A DNA stretch of 64,000 nucleotides, taken from positions 496,001 through 560,000 of the forward strand of contig JAKZZE010000031.1 of assembly GCA_024220505.1 (NCBI GenBank). Direction: 5' to 3'. The notes under the pieces are model-generated. The model made no database searches, was not told the DNA's origin, and saw nothing but the letters and a program-made list of their open reading frames with translations. This document shows positions 1 through 10,329 of the stretch, piece after piece (position 1 is the first letter of the stretch; the number at the start of each line of letters is the position of its first letter). This DNA comes from Rhizopus arrhizus. Its lineage: Eukaryota > Mucoromycota > Mucoromycetes > Mucorales > Rhizopodaceae. Both the position numbers and the translations under genes were made by a program.

Positions 1-2
1 TT

Positions 3-638
3 CGTAGTGACGAAGCAGCAAATGCTGCAAGTACTAGAAGAAAAAACATTGATAGAATAATTGGATCTAAAGATGTTATCAAAAAAGCTTCTACTGGTTA
101 TAAGTGTGACCTAATTATAAGAGAAGCAAAAGCGGTACATGAAGATACAGATGGATATGGAGTTGGGGAAACTGCTGTACATCACCTAAGCACTAAGGCA
201 ATCGAAGAAAAGGGGATAAAATTGCCAAAAGTGATGAAAGATATATTGGATAAATTGGTTATAAGTAATCAAAACGAGTCCAAAGACCTCTCAGTATTTG
301 GAATCCAAACTGCAGGTCTATCTATAACACTATTAGCTGCTGACAGACCAACTCCTTACATTACAAGAATAACAAAAATCAAAGACCTGTCTATATCAAA
401 TGACGTATCCCACTTTACTAGAAGCATTTTACCGTTGATCGTTTTAGTATAGCAATTTAAACAGCAAATATTAAAAGCGAAAAACCAAGTATTTTCCGAT
501 CAGGAACGTAATTACCCAAAGGATACCAGCGAATGGTTAAACACCTGTTTAAATCATGACAATGTAGTCGTTATGCCTGTCGCCTTAACTTCAACTGAAT
601 ACGTGAATAAAAGAAGAAAGATTGACTTCAATCGATAG
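3..638 (+). pseudogene. C-terminal part of an unnamed Mucoromycota-type repeat gene family, copy 1
   Basis: One reading frame runs from the window edge (codon at 3) to a stop at 636-638, broken only by an in-frame TAG at 450-452. The protein continues sensibly past the TAG (segment QFKQQILKAKNQVF), and the same continuation is found in another copy near 13.8 kb, so the TAG looks like a disabling mutation. Visible features are a segment YKCDLIIREAK followed by GYGVGETA. This Lys-x-Asp ... Gly-Glu spacing loosely recalls PD-(D/E)xK nuclease folds, but that is inference only. The 5' part lies outside the window. Related fragments lie at 5366-6508 and 13690-14310. Function unknown. I know of expanded orphan families of similar layout in Mucorales but cannot name this one. 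Confidence 0.5.
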
Positions 639-829
639 CTTATCTTGAATAATTTGTAAAAATACGTACTATACCACACTGTCTGGAGTTAACTTATGCA
701 ATAGAATATAATATTTTTATCGAAATCCTCAAATATCTGATTTTTTTTATGGATGAATACTCTAATATTTATTAAAGCTCATCAAAGAATATAAGGATTA
801 AGAGAAATGCAAATGTATGAAACAGTGAC

Positions 830-3800
830 TTGTCACGATAATACAAAATTTATTAGCATAGAGAATTGTAGCAGATAGGTTCAATAGTTTCTTCTGGATT
901 TGATTGATGACAACCTCATCCAAGACAGGAGTCTATTCAAAGAATTGTTGTCAGTGGGCTTTCCATATGAATCGGATGACTGTAGCAAAAAAATTGTATA
1001 TTGTAAACTTGATATGATAATATAAGATGTAATATTTAGATAGTCTAAGTGTAGATAAATCTTGGAATATTGAACTGCAGTTAGAATCTTTAGGATTTGA
1101 CAAGTATTTCTTGAAAACTGTTTTCCATGAGTCTTGTTTTTAAATGCAAGTAAAGAGCATATGCTGCTCTGTTCTTGGTAATTTGCATAGTTGACAATAT
1201 TCGTCTTCTACATTTTCTGGGATGATTCTGTGCAAGTTGGGTCGAGTGGATAGTTTCTTATGATGAGGTCTATACTATGCATTTCTAGGAATATGGTGCA
1301 TAGGACTACTGATAAAAGCTTTCCAATTGTTGTGACTTATATCTGTGATTTGTGAATTTGTATTAAAGCTGAACACTGTCTTTAGTTGATAATTCTTCAA
1401 TGCTGTTATATTGATATCACCATAGCTCATCTGTTGAATAAATGAGCCAAATTTGATAGTTGATTCAATTGGATGGTCTTCATTGTCAAATTCAAAGTCG
1501 TTCGGTCCAGCTGACAATAAAGATGCATAAAACGGCTTGAAAGTAAGATTTCTAGTAAAGACAGTATTTTTGATTTTTTTGTAGAATATTAAGAGAGCCA
1601 TCATGCTACCTGTTTCTGAATTGAACACCATTTGAAAGGAAAACCTCGTTCAAAGAAATGATATGCTTTTTGTGCTTGGAGAAATTTGCTAAACTTGAAT
1701 ATTTCTTGTGAGTCTTCTTTGTATATATCTTTGAAGGGAATGAATAGCCTAGTCTGAGGTGCTATTGTCATGCCGTTTTCGGTAGGTAAACGAGGACAGG
1801 AGTCTAAAGCACTAAATATGGGATTGGTGGATGGAGGCCCTTCATGTGATCATAGCATTTGAAATGCTTGAATATATCATAGGATGATACGTGAAGGAAC
1901 GTCAAATGAAGATTGAAAAATAAGCATTAACATCTTGTACAGGAAGTCCGGTGTCATTTGACGACAATTTAACAATAATGAGTTGATATAACGAAATTGG
2001 AAAACCTTTTGCTGGACTTCTACATTCAACAATGAAACACCACCTTTGTTCTTTGGCTGTTCCAGAGTTGTTCGAGCAATCCTGGGAAACAGATTATGAG
2101 CCACGAACTAATACACAATAAAAAATACCTTGTTATAGAATCTTGTTCGGAGACTTGTAATACGCAGGAAATATCACAACTTAGAGAGTATGAGTGTATT
2201 AGCAATGTGTGCCCTGCCATAAACGGAGAGTTGACGCTGTGCATGAATGTTAACTGAGATTTCAAGCTTGCTGATGGTTTCTTTATAGAATATAGTTCGT
2301 TGATCGGTGTTGAACTATACTGGGTATCCAAGGTACTTGATATAGCCTAATGATTGAGATTCAAACCGCCTGAGGCCACTATGGCTTATCAGTTCTTGGA
2401 GCTCTCGATTATTGAATGTAGATCTACCAGCAAAGGGAAATGCTACTGACTTGAAATAGTTTATTAAAAGTTAGATGCACCATATGTAATTTTAGACGCT
2501 CTTGTAGTTCTAGAAATCTTTCCTTAGAGTTGATAAAGATTGGTATGTCGTCTGCGTAAGCTAGTAATTTGACTAATCTTGGTGCTATTAATTGTAAGTC
2601 AGAGTTGGGCCTCTTGGCTTTAAGACAGTAACTACCAATGATTTCATTGTTAAGAATAGATAATAAGAATGTTTCTATTGTGAGATTGAAAATTATAGGT
2701 GAAATAGAGTCTCCTTGGCGTAGTCTGGGTAGTTATTGTATGCTATAAGACAAGGATCCGTTCACATTGACTGAAATTGAATTCTCAAAGAAAAGGTCTT
2801 GGGTGCACTTGATAAATTTATTTGGGAAGTCAAACCTTTTTAGTGCTTTGTACAAATATTCGGAGTGAATACGATTGTAGGCTTTTGTTTGATCCAACAT
2901 GACTCCTAAACCTTCTGACATTGGCTTTGATTAAGAGGCAACCTCCATAATCAACTGACAGCAAAGTCATAGTTTCCTATGAATCTATTGTACATGAAGC
3001 TTGATTGGAAACGATTGATTAGTTTGGATGAGGTATCCATGTTCCTGCTATTCATGATTCTTGTAAAGACTTTGTAATCTGTATTTATCAGTGAGGTTGA
3101 ACGCTAGTTACTTAGACTTGTAAGGTCGTCAGTCTTGGATAAGAAGACCAAACAACTTTGCTGTCAAGCTTTTAGAAAAAGCGCCTTATTGATAGCGTCA
3201 TTACAAACAGCTATCACTAGAGACTTGCAGTTAGGATGGCTAATGATCAGGCTCAAGATTTCATAGAGCAATTTAGCCATGCCTGGACTACTTTTGTGAG
3301 GGTTCCTCTCGATCCATTCAGAGTTTTATCAAACGAAATGCTGCTGACTATATGTTTAACATCGTTTGATAATACCTGTTTATTTATCATATTTAGTATT
3401 GACTCGAGATCATGATGATCAGTAAGTTCTACTGAGTAAAGTACAGAATAGAAATTAGAGGCAGCATCAAGCTTCGCTTTAATATTTAAGTATTTTAAGC
3501 CAGTTTCTGGATAAACAACCTTAATGATATTTTGATTGATATTTCTTAATTCGACTGTCCGTTTGATGTATCTAGCTGATTTCTCACTGTTTTCTATCCA
3601 TCGTTTACTGTTCTGAGGATATCTATTTTGAATATTTCGGTTTGTAACTTTGCATGTTTATTTTCAACTTCAGAAAGAAGGCTATTCAAATAGGCTGGGT
3701 TGTTGGAGTATCATCGAAAAGCATCGTTTCACTGCCTTTGGAGCTGTTTGATTGATTCATTCCTCCATTTACATCTATTTCTGAAAGGGTTTGAGTAGCT

Positions 3801-4450
3801 TTTTTTGACTATTTTCTTGAAAAGATCCCATTTCTCTTGAGGGGAGTTGTTGTAATTAGGTAATTTATTAGTAACGTATTGTTCTATTTGTTCATGAAGC
3901 TTGCATATGTATGCTGGGTTTTTAGATAAATTTGGGTTCGCTTAACTTCATTTATTTATACTTTGTGATAAAGATCATTTAGATCTCTGTTGAGCCTTTT
4001 TTCTACAATTAAAAACTTTAATCTTGTCAGAATCATTCAAAAGTTCTTGTGTATCATAGACATGACTGGCGTCATAGCTGGCAAATCTGTCAATCATTAA
4101 TTCCTTGATATTCGGATTGTTCCTATTATTATAGACCGTGAGGAGCCACTTCAATTCTTTTTTTAAAAAAGGACTTACTTTAAGAACATTTTCAAATCTT
4201 CACAATTTGTCGTTAGTCCCGCAAAATCAATTGCCACAATGCATACTCTCTCCATTGAAGAAATATACATTAGCATGTCTAATGAATAAACTGAAATTTA
4301 GTTATGATCATGTTGACATAATGTTTCCTTTCTCACCCTGCATATCACCATCTGCATGTATCTGTGGCAATATAAGTTTTTGCTTGTTTAAGTCCCTTTC
4401 CAATAACGGTTCATTCGCATTACAGTAAACAGAGGTGAACACCTAGCTAA
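830..4450 (-). mobile_element. Degenerate LINE retrotransposon (ORF2 with reverse transcriptase)
   Basis: Read on the minus strand this is a non-LTR retrotransposon ORF2 with many stops and frameshifts. In order (high to low coordinate): a linker/endonuclease-end segment around 4440-3950 (motif DRFASYDASHVYDTQELL), RT segments around 3200-2730 including GVMLDQTKAYNRIHSEYL near 2900, the catalytic YADD box at codons 2558-2547 (LAYADDIPIFI), a KNKGGVSLLNVE segment near 2050, and a C-terminal zinc-binding segment starting CQLC near 1190. The last 400 bp match the fragment at 20100-20400. The element is clearly dead, although the YADD residues survive. No poly-A tail or target-site duplication was found. 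The forward-strand reading frame at 4138-4428 is its antisense shadow. Confidence 0.8.
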
Positions 4451-4864
4451 CCAAGGACCTGTTCTTCAAGTTTCTGCACATTAGGTTCAACAAACAAACG
4501 CATGAGTCATCATCTTTTTCGCATATGGACTTTCTTTTGTATTCATTAGAACACTTGATGTATAACATAGCTTTTTATATACTTACTTTAAATTTAAATA
4601 GAAGCATAATCACTTCTCTGAAATCCTTGATGTGTGCAATATGGTTGGGGACGACTGCGGTACCTTCATTAACGGCTACATAGAGACCGTTCGCTGCAAG
4701 ATGAATTGAGTAGAGAGTCGCACGGTTTCCTAAAAAATTTACAAGTTAGAGAAAAGAATGCTTAAAATAAATAATATACTACCAATTAATTGGAGAGCAG
4801 GAACCGCTATTTCTTTGACTTTTTCAGATTCTTCTTTAATCAAATGATCTAATATTACTTTTTG
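4451..4864. other. Non-coding AT-rich stretch
   Basis: Lies between the LINE relic and an interspersed repeat. Short splice-like signals and broken frames occur, but I see no open frame I can support as a gene. Confidence 0.4.
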
Positions 4865-5219
4865 TGGTATTTACACATGTAATAATGTAAATTACTATGA
4901 ACAATGATCGTCCAAATTGGGAATATCGGACATTGTATTATGCCACCTCAAATAAAATTGTAACCCGATCCACCCCAGAATATAACAAGTTCCTGGATCA
5001 GGATTAATAGTTACTTCTTTATAAAAAGTTGTCAAACGATACCAATCCTATAAATAATTTATCATCTAATATCGATTAATAATTAATGACCATATGCTGT
5101 GACTACTATTATTTAGCTGTGGATAGAAAAGTATAAATACCTTCATATTTTTAACTTGAATAAAGGACAATCTACTTTGAATCTCACTTAATTTTATATT
5201 ATAAACCCTAAATATCGCA
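4865..5219. repeat. Interspersed repeat, copy A (about 355 bp, LTR-like)
   Basis: Nearly identical along its whole length to 53542-53915. Both copies begin TGGTATTTACACATG and end with CCCTAAATATC followed by GCA or ACA, so both are bounded by TG...CA. They contain a TATA-like AAAGTATAAATAC and the conserved string AATAAAGGACAATC. This is what a solo LTR would look like, but I see no matching target-site duplication and no internal retroelement region. Copy B carries an extra 18 bp near its end. Confidence 0.6.
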
Positions 5220-5365
5220 CCTTTGATTCAATCAAAAGTTTCGTTCTATCACTTGTAATTTTAATATGTCCTGCGCCCATTTTCGAAACTTCACAGTTTG
5301 CTTTGTCGGCTTCTTTGCGTCTTCGGGATAGCGTGTGTTTTAAAAATCTCAAATCTACTTATTGT

Positions 5366-5527
5366 CTTTTTATCAACGATTGGAATGTTCTGCGCGGTTT
5401 ATTTGGTCAACGATTCAAACCAGGTATTAAAATTGATGGAAAATTGGACAGAAGGATTTCCCAAATTGAAGAGGTCTGTGTTTATTGAGACCAAAAGTAA
5501 CAGTACAATTTTATAACAGCAATTTAT
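5366..5527 (+). repeat. Inverted repeat arm 1 (foldback, partner 5888-6053)
   Basis: Roughly 160 bp that reappear as a reverse complement at 5888-6053 with only a few mismatches. The arm covers the end of one exon and most of the following intron of the gene-family relic, so it arose by duplication-inversion of a gene segment rather than as a transposon end. Confidence 0.75.
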
Positions 5528-5889
5528 TGTAGGCAAGTAAAGAGGACTTAGAAAAGGGTCGATTTACTTGTTATCGTAAGGAAATTGATTCAAAAGGCGA
5601 ATTGCATGCAGATGTTTACAGTATTTACTCGCAATAGTAAGTTCTGTTATACTTAATACTATAACATTATTGAATTTTATTCTTTTAAATCCATCTATCT
5701 AGCTTGGAACTCATGCAATTCCACTCATATGTTTTCGACAAAAACATTGATGTCACAGAAAGTGATGTTGTGGTCAAGATGTGGTCGCCGTTAATAGAAA
5801 GATTGTTCCGTAGAGTGGCACTTAGGACAAAATGGGGAGATACCATGGGTGAATCAGCTGATATGGAAAACAGAACAACAGGATTGTAA
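5366..5889 (+). pseudogene. Middle part of the unnamed gene family, copy 2 (plus-strand piece)
   Basis: Plus-strand coding relic. Its first part, to about 5471, reads NALRGLFGQRF-like sequence ending ISQIEE. A probable intron follows (GTCTGT...TTGTAG, 5472-5534), then ASKEDLEKGRFTCYRKEIDS and, after another gap, LELMQFHSYVFDKNIDVTES to a stop at 5889. The 5' part of the same gene lies on the opposite strand at 5930-6508, so the gene has been split by an inversion. The shared segment 5366-5527 is present in both orientations. Function unknown. Confidence 0.55.
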
Positions 5890-6053
5890 ATTGTTGTTAT
5901 AGAATTGTACTGTGTTACTTTTGGTCTCAATAAACACAAACCTCTTCAATTTGGGAAATCCTTCTGTCCAATTTTCCATCAATTTTAATACCTGGTTTGA
6001 ATCGTTGACCAAATAAACCGCGCAGAGCATTCCAATTATTAATAAAAAGACAT
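5888..6053 (-). repeat. Inverted repeat arm 2 (foldback, partner 5366-5527)
   Basis: Reverse-complement partner of 5366-5527. The spacer of about 360 bp between the arms holds the 3' exons of the plus-strand half of the gene relic. Confidence 0.75.
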
Positions 6054-6508
6054 TTTTGAGCAGAGGAAGATGTTAAGTCCAATATTGAATTTAATCCCAA
6101 ACTATTGTTGCTATTATTAGGCACCTGGAATATCTTATTTACTTCATCCAACTTACCCAATAGCAGCTTTATCCTCACAACTTAGGTCATAATACTGTTT
6201 AAACAGACGCACAGCTTCTCTTTTAATCTTTGTTCCTACAGAAATACCTTCAGTATTTACGCAAATATCGTCTACTTCAAAATCCTACCAAAAAAAAAAA
6301 ACGCGTCAATAAAAAGCTATTTTAATTTTGAAGAATAAAAGTACATCTTCGTCTGATGTTGAGGTTTTTCTCTTAGGAAAGTTGGTTAATAATTAGTGAA
6401 TTCTTTCATTAGCCATGCTGGCTGCAGTACGAACAACATTGCAACTTGTTTGTTGGATCTCTTGCTCAACAACTTCAAGTTCATTAGAGTTATTTTCTGA
6501 TCTTTGCA
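5930..6508 (-). pseudogene. N-terminal part of the unnamed gene family, copy 2 (minus-strand piece)
   Basis: Starts with an ATG at 6508 (MQRSENNSNELEVVEQEI), reads to an in-frame stop after MANERIH, continues in frame to STSDED, then crosses a probable intron (about 6340-6290) into DFEVDDICVNTEGISV and KREAVRLFKQYYDLSCEDK. After a frame change the ORF at 6178-5927 gives NNSLGLNSILDL and the shared NALRGLFGQRF segment. At least one stop and one frame break make it non-functional. The rest of the gene lies in opposite orientation at 5366-5889. Function unknown. Confidence 0.5.
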
Positions 6509-6560
6509 TTGTAAAAAGTTTGAAAAATTGAAAAATAAAATGCTCTATCTGTCTTCAGAG

Positions 6561-6605
6561 CTACGGCCATATAATGTTGAAAACACCGGATCCCGTCCTA
6601 TCTGT
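6561..6605 (+). pseudogene. Truncated 5S rRNA-like sequence
   Basis: The stretch reads CTACGGCCATA, then a short gap, then TGAAAACACCGGATCCCGTCC. This is the 5' half of eukaryotic 5S rRNA (helix I end, loop A/B region), in the right order and spacing. After about 50 nt the similarity ends, so the internal promoter (A box, IE, C box) and the 3' half are missing. It could be a broken 5S gene or the head of a 5S-derived SINE. It lies inside a non-significant reading frame. Confidence 0.6.
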
Positions 6606-6609
6606 CTTC

Positions 6610-8206
6610 AAGTTTTTTATTGTTGTATGAATTACCAGAAAAAAAAAAGGGACTGCAGGAAAACTTTATTCAGCTCAGAAAAGTGAAAATGGACTGCATG
6701 AAAATCTTTGACGTCATCTATTTGATTTTGGACTGTAATTCTGGTCTGTGCGCAGTATTACTCTTGCTGCTTGGAGAAGAATTTTTACTTCAAAGACTTC
6801 TACAAGTCTGCATCTTCTGTGATATCCAAAAAACCTCTACTCAAGACTGAAAGAGATAAATTTTCTTGCGCGCATGTGGTCTCTCTTGTTTGTCAACGAA
6901 AAACAGTAAATTAGAAAACTTTGCGTAAATAATTCTTCTTATTTTATCTGGCATCAGCAGTTCTTTAAATTAAGCCTCACAGGTTATTACTTTGGAAGAT
7001 TAAATGATTTACTGACTGTTTGTTGAAAGTAAGTTTTTCTTGACTATAAATCTTTATAGAAGGGCTCTCTAATGTTTAATTTCCTTTCTGAAAAGATGCA
7101 TTCGATACATTCAAAAACTTTGGTGTTTTTTGTGGTATCCGCATCCTCCCTGGGTCATCTTTTCCAGTAGTATCTGCAAATGGCTAACTATCAAAGGGGT
7201 TAGGAATATGGTCGGCAAACCCGCCTTTCGCTGCTACAATATGGAAGTATCCTATGCCGATTCTCTCTAGTATATTTTACTGCACTATGGAAATTATATA
7301 GCTGTTATCACTTGAACACACTGTCATGAATTAAACCAAGCTCTATTGCTTCATGCTCGAACCACCTATATTTTGTGATCCAATCCTTACGATTAAAGAA
7401 TTATTTCGTTTATAATTTTTTTTTTTAAAAAAACAAATCCAATCCTTACGATTAATAGAATATTTTTATTTATAAAATTTCCAAACCCAAAGTTGAGCAC
7501 ATAATACATTTAAATGATTGCATTGCCTGGGTCAGTTCGCAAGTGAGAACGAGATAAATGCCTTTTTGAGAGGCAAAATGGTAAAAAGAGTATGGAAGGG
7601 AAGAGGCGAGAAGGAACATTAACAATGATTTTAGAAGTCTTGAAACTAAATCAAATCAAAAACTTAGAACCTCAGGAGCAATTCGGTCATGGTGGAGATA
7701 ATACAGTTCATGTAATAGTTGACCAATGACTGGTCATCGAATAAACCATGGTGAATATTTCAATCGACTTTGGGATGTATTGGGCTTTCTTCGAGAGGCG
7801 GGTAACTAGCTCAGAAGAGAGGATAACGGATCTGAGTGTGAATATGGTATTTGAAGGTGCCGGTGCATGTGCAGACAAGAGATGGCAGGCGAGCGGGTGA
7901 GATCCAACCCTTACAGTGATTTGTGTTTGGTACACTTCATTGACTATCAAACTAATATTACATATTTAGTAACATCTAGTTAATAGCGTTAGTAATAAAA
8001 CCTTGCCTTTTTTTTGTTTAGATATCTTCAAAAGAAAAAACTGTATTTTAATCCTCCCTCATACGTTCTGGGAAGTTGAATCAGGCAACAAAAAATTGAA
8101 TGGTTACCAAAAAGTTGATTGATCACAAAAACATTTGAATATGAGCGAAAAAGTTCGATTGGCCAAAAAAAAAATCTTGAATTTCAAACGCAAATCACTG
8201 TACATG
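6610..8206. other. Gene-free stretch with small repeats
   Basis: No gene I can support. It contains an imperfect tandem duplication of about 60 bp at 7376-7480 sharing ATCCAATCCTTACGATTAA, and a short direct repeat around GGACTGCAKGAAAA near 6650-6700. A minus-strand open frame of 80 codons (7950-7708) shows no motif I recognise. Confidence 0.4.
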
Positions 8207-8366
8207 GATCTGTCTTTATCCTTTTTACCTTTTTGGCTATCAAAAAGGTTTTTAGTTTCTCTAACACTTCTTTGAACTGGCCCAGGCAATACAATATGTC
8301 AAATATTATGTGCTCATTTTGGGTTTTTTTAAAAAAAATTTACAAATAAAATTATTCTTTAATCGT
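8207..8366 (+). mobile_element. LINE 3' tail fragment, copy 1
   Basis: Matches 54555-54705, where the same sequence follows a LINE ORF2 C-terminus, so this is a 5'-truncated LINE insertion consisting only of 3' UTR. It carries a perfect 8-bp stem (CCTTTTTG / CAAAAAGG) with a 5-nt loop at 8228-8248, and ends in AATAAAATTATTC...AATCGTA. It directly abuts the left arm of the inverted-repeat element at 8370. Confidence 0.65.
8228..8248 (+). promoter_or_regulatory. Conserved stem-loop in LINE 3' tail
   Basis: Arms CCTTTTTG and CAAAAAGG pair over 8 bp around loop GCTAT. The second LINE tail (54565-54585) keeps both arms exactly and differs only in the loop (ACTAT). Candidate reverse-transcriptase recognition hairpin, by analogy with stem-loops in other LINE 3' UTRs. 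Confidence 0.5.
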
Positions 8367-8369
8367 ACA

Positions 8370-8604
8370 TGTATCTGTACTACAAAAATGATACTTTGTG
8401 CCATATACAGTAAAAAGCCCATACAATTTATACCATACTACCTCGGACCCTAAACCACATTATTATATTCTAAGACGTAGTTTGCATTAGATAGGCTCTT
8501 CCTCTCTCGTCTTTACTCAATAAAGAGGTTCAAGAGACTCATCGATTGTTTGACTTGTTTGTTAGTTTTATTAATTGAGAGATATTAACACGTCTATTCC
8601 ACAT
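8370..8604 (+). repeat. Left 235-bp inverted arm of a 1.88-kb element
   Basis: Reverse complement of 10015-10249, about 93% identical by eye. Begins TGTATCTGTACTAC and ends TCTATTCCACAT. Contains CTCAATAAAGAGG, a polyadenylation-type signal. Could be a long terminal inverted repeat, or one of two solo LTRs in opposite orientation (its ends are also of TG...CA type). Confidence 0.75.
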
Positions 8605-9183
8605 TTAAGAATCTTTTGAGTGATCTCACACGACATTAAGAAAGTTATTAAGGTAAATACGACAAATGATATGTTTTATTAATTTATATTGTATTTGTTA
8701 TATGTAATATAATACATTTTTCAATAGAAATAGATTGCTCTTCATCATTTATAATATGCTTATTGAATATAATGATATTCCATTAGAATCAAAAATATTT
8801 TTATTAAATACAATCTATTTAGTTATTAAGCTTAACGTTACACAAATGTTTTATTCTTCTTCTTTTTTGTTGTCATGTTTTGACATGTCAATAAGATACA
8901 ATCTTATTGTTCTGGGCTAATTATCACTGCCCTGAATAGATGTTTCACTTTCATCTTGATAGTTGATTATTAACACCAGTTTATAAAAATCTTCTTATGT
9001 CAAATCATATCGGTCGTAACTATTTTTTTGTTATCTAATCTCAGGTCCTGCTCAAACTAATATAAATGACCTTGAAATCTTTCTTTAATGAAAGTATTTG
9101 ACTTTAAAACTATTGTTCTTATTTTTATACTTAAAAACACTTTATTTGTTTTCTTTTTATTTGTACAGCTTAATATTTTTAAT
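8605..9183. other. AT-rich spacer inside the inverted-repeat element
   Basis: Between the left arm and the orphan gene. A 61-codon open frame (8735-8920) is very AT-rich and hydrophobic and is probably chance. Confidence 0.4.
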
Positions 9184-9741
9184 TTAAATTGGTCCTACGT
9201 TTCCACCATGCCTTCTTTTATTTTTTTCTTCCTCTTCAAGATGTTTTTCAAATCGTTCTTCATCATCTTCTCCTTTCATTTGTTTTGAATATTCTGTTTC
9301 ATGAAAATATACATGAGAATTATCATCTGCACTAGTAAAGTTCCCAATAACACACCAATTTAAAAAACCACCATCTCCATGGAGTGTAAAAGATGTCTCT
9401 CTGTCATTAGGAAACGCTAGCACCGTATACGTCCACTGAGCAATTCGAAATTCACCATAATATTCCATTTTCCAGCTTTCTACTTCTTCGGAAGTACTAT
9501 AATCGTCATCAGTTACAATGTAACCAGCAACAAATTGAGGACCTGTTTGATTCCACAATTCCATACATATAGATTGTGTAAATTTATTTCTGGCATCTTT
9601 AGCATCATTCCAATCTTTTATGCTTGGCCAGTAGTTATCAACATAATATCTAAGTGCTTCACCGATCTTGGCACTAGTTTCTTCTGGCTCTTTCGGCCTT
9701 CCTATTCTGCTTATCATGAATCCATTTGTGTAATAACTCAT
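9184..9741 (-). CDS. Orphan 185-aa protein inside the inverted-repeat element
   Basis: Single-exon ORF, ATG at 9741, stop at 9184. There is no signal peptide or membrane segment. The protein starts with a short hydrophilic stretch (RIGRPKEPEETS), has an aromatic-rich centre (YYVDNYWPSIKDWNDA, then SWKMEYYGEFRIAQWTYTVL), a glycine-rich motif GDGGFLNWCVIGNF, and ends in a highly charged tail (MKGEDDEERFEKHLEEEEKNKRR). Codon use looks normal and the frame is unbroken among many dead elements, so it is probably a real gene. A TATA-like box sits about 50 bp upstream. I do not recognise the family. It shows no DDE, RT or HUH signature, so it is not an obvious transposase. It is enclosed by 235-bp inverted arms at 8370-8604 and 10015-10249. 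Confidence 0.65.
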   Translation of the reverse strand: MSYYTNGFMISRIGRPKEPEETSAKIGEALRYYVDNYWPSIKDWNDAKDARNKFTQSICMELWNQTGPQFVAGYIVTDDDYSTSEEVESWKMEYYGEFRIAQWTYTVLAFPNDRETSFTLHGDGGFLNWCVIGNFTSADDNSHVYFHETEYSKQMKGEDDEERFEKHLEEEEKNKRRHGGNVGPI

Positions 9742-9788
9742 GCTTGTTTTAAAAAATGATTTTTGCCTTTTAATATTTAAACAGGCCT

Positions 9789-9803
9789 CCTTTATATATA
9801 TTC
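9789..9803 (-). promoter_or_regulatory. TATA box of the orphan gene
   Basis: On the minus strand the sequence reads GAATATATATAAAGG, about 50 bp upstream of the ATG at 9741. Position and sequence fit a core promoter. Confidence 0.45.
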
Positions 9804-9850
9804 AAAAGAATATAGTAATTGCTGAGTAATTAATTGCTGAATAAGGAACG

Positions 9851-9852
<2 letters not shown>

Positions 9853-9891
<39 letters not shown>
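9853..9891. repeat. 39-nt T homopolymer
   Basis: Uninterrupted run of T upstream of the orphan gene (A-run on its coding strand), inside the inverted-repeat element. Confidence 0.9.
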
Positions 9892-10014
9892 CAATAGTAA
9901 TACATTACTCTTTCTCGTCGGAACATCCCACAATTGGGTTTTTTGCCGATCGACATTTCTCCGACTCTAAATGATTACAATTTTTTTTTTACTTTTATTT
10001 TCCTTAATAAAGTT

Positions 10015-10249
10015 ATGTGGAATAGACGTGTTAATGTCTCTCCATTAATAAAACTAAAAAGTAAGTCAAACAATCGATGAATCTCTTGAACCTCTTTATT
10101 GAGTAAGGACGAGAGAGGAAGAGCCCATTCAATGCAAACTACGTCTTAGAATATAATAATGTGGTTTAGGGTCCGAGGTAGTATGGTATAAATTGTATGG
10201 GCTTTTTACTGTACATGGCACAAAGTGTCATTTTTGTAGTACATATACA
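10015..10249 (-). repeat. Right 235-bp inverted arm of the 1.88-kb element
   Basis: Reverse complement of 8370-8604. On the plus strand it begins ATGTGGAATAGACG and ends GTAGTACATATACA. No clear target-site duplication is visible outside the two arms. Confidence 0.75.
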
Positions 10250-10329
10250 CATATATATACAAAATGGCTTATAGTCCAAAATGAAGATGATCGCCGAATT
10301 TCCTTTATGGATTTATATGTAACACACTA

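Noticed and set aside
4138..4428. Plus-strand ORF of 96 codons
   Set aside because: The opposite strand reads as LINE coding sequence through the same interval, so this is an antisense shadow.
7310..7395. Possible minus-strand tRNA around GGTTCGAGCATG
   Set aside because: The acceptor and anticodon stems do not pair and no A box is present.
10193..10320. N-terminal part of the 233-codon ORF starting in the inverted arm
   Set aside because: The first 19 codons lie in the arm (to 10249) and the codons up to about 10320 in AT-rich DNA beside it; the LINE-like coding similarity begins only after about 10330.
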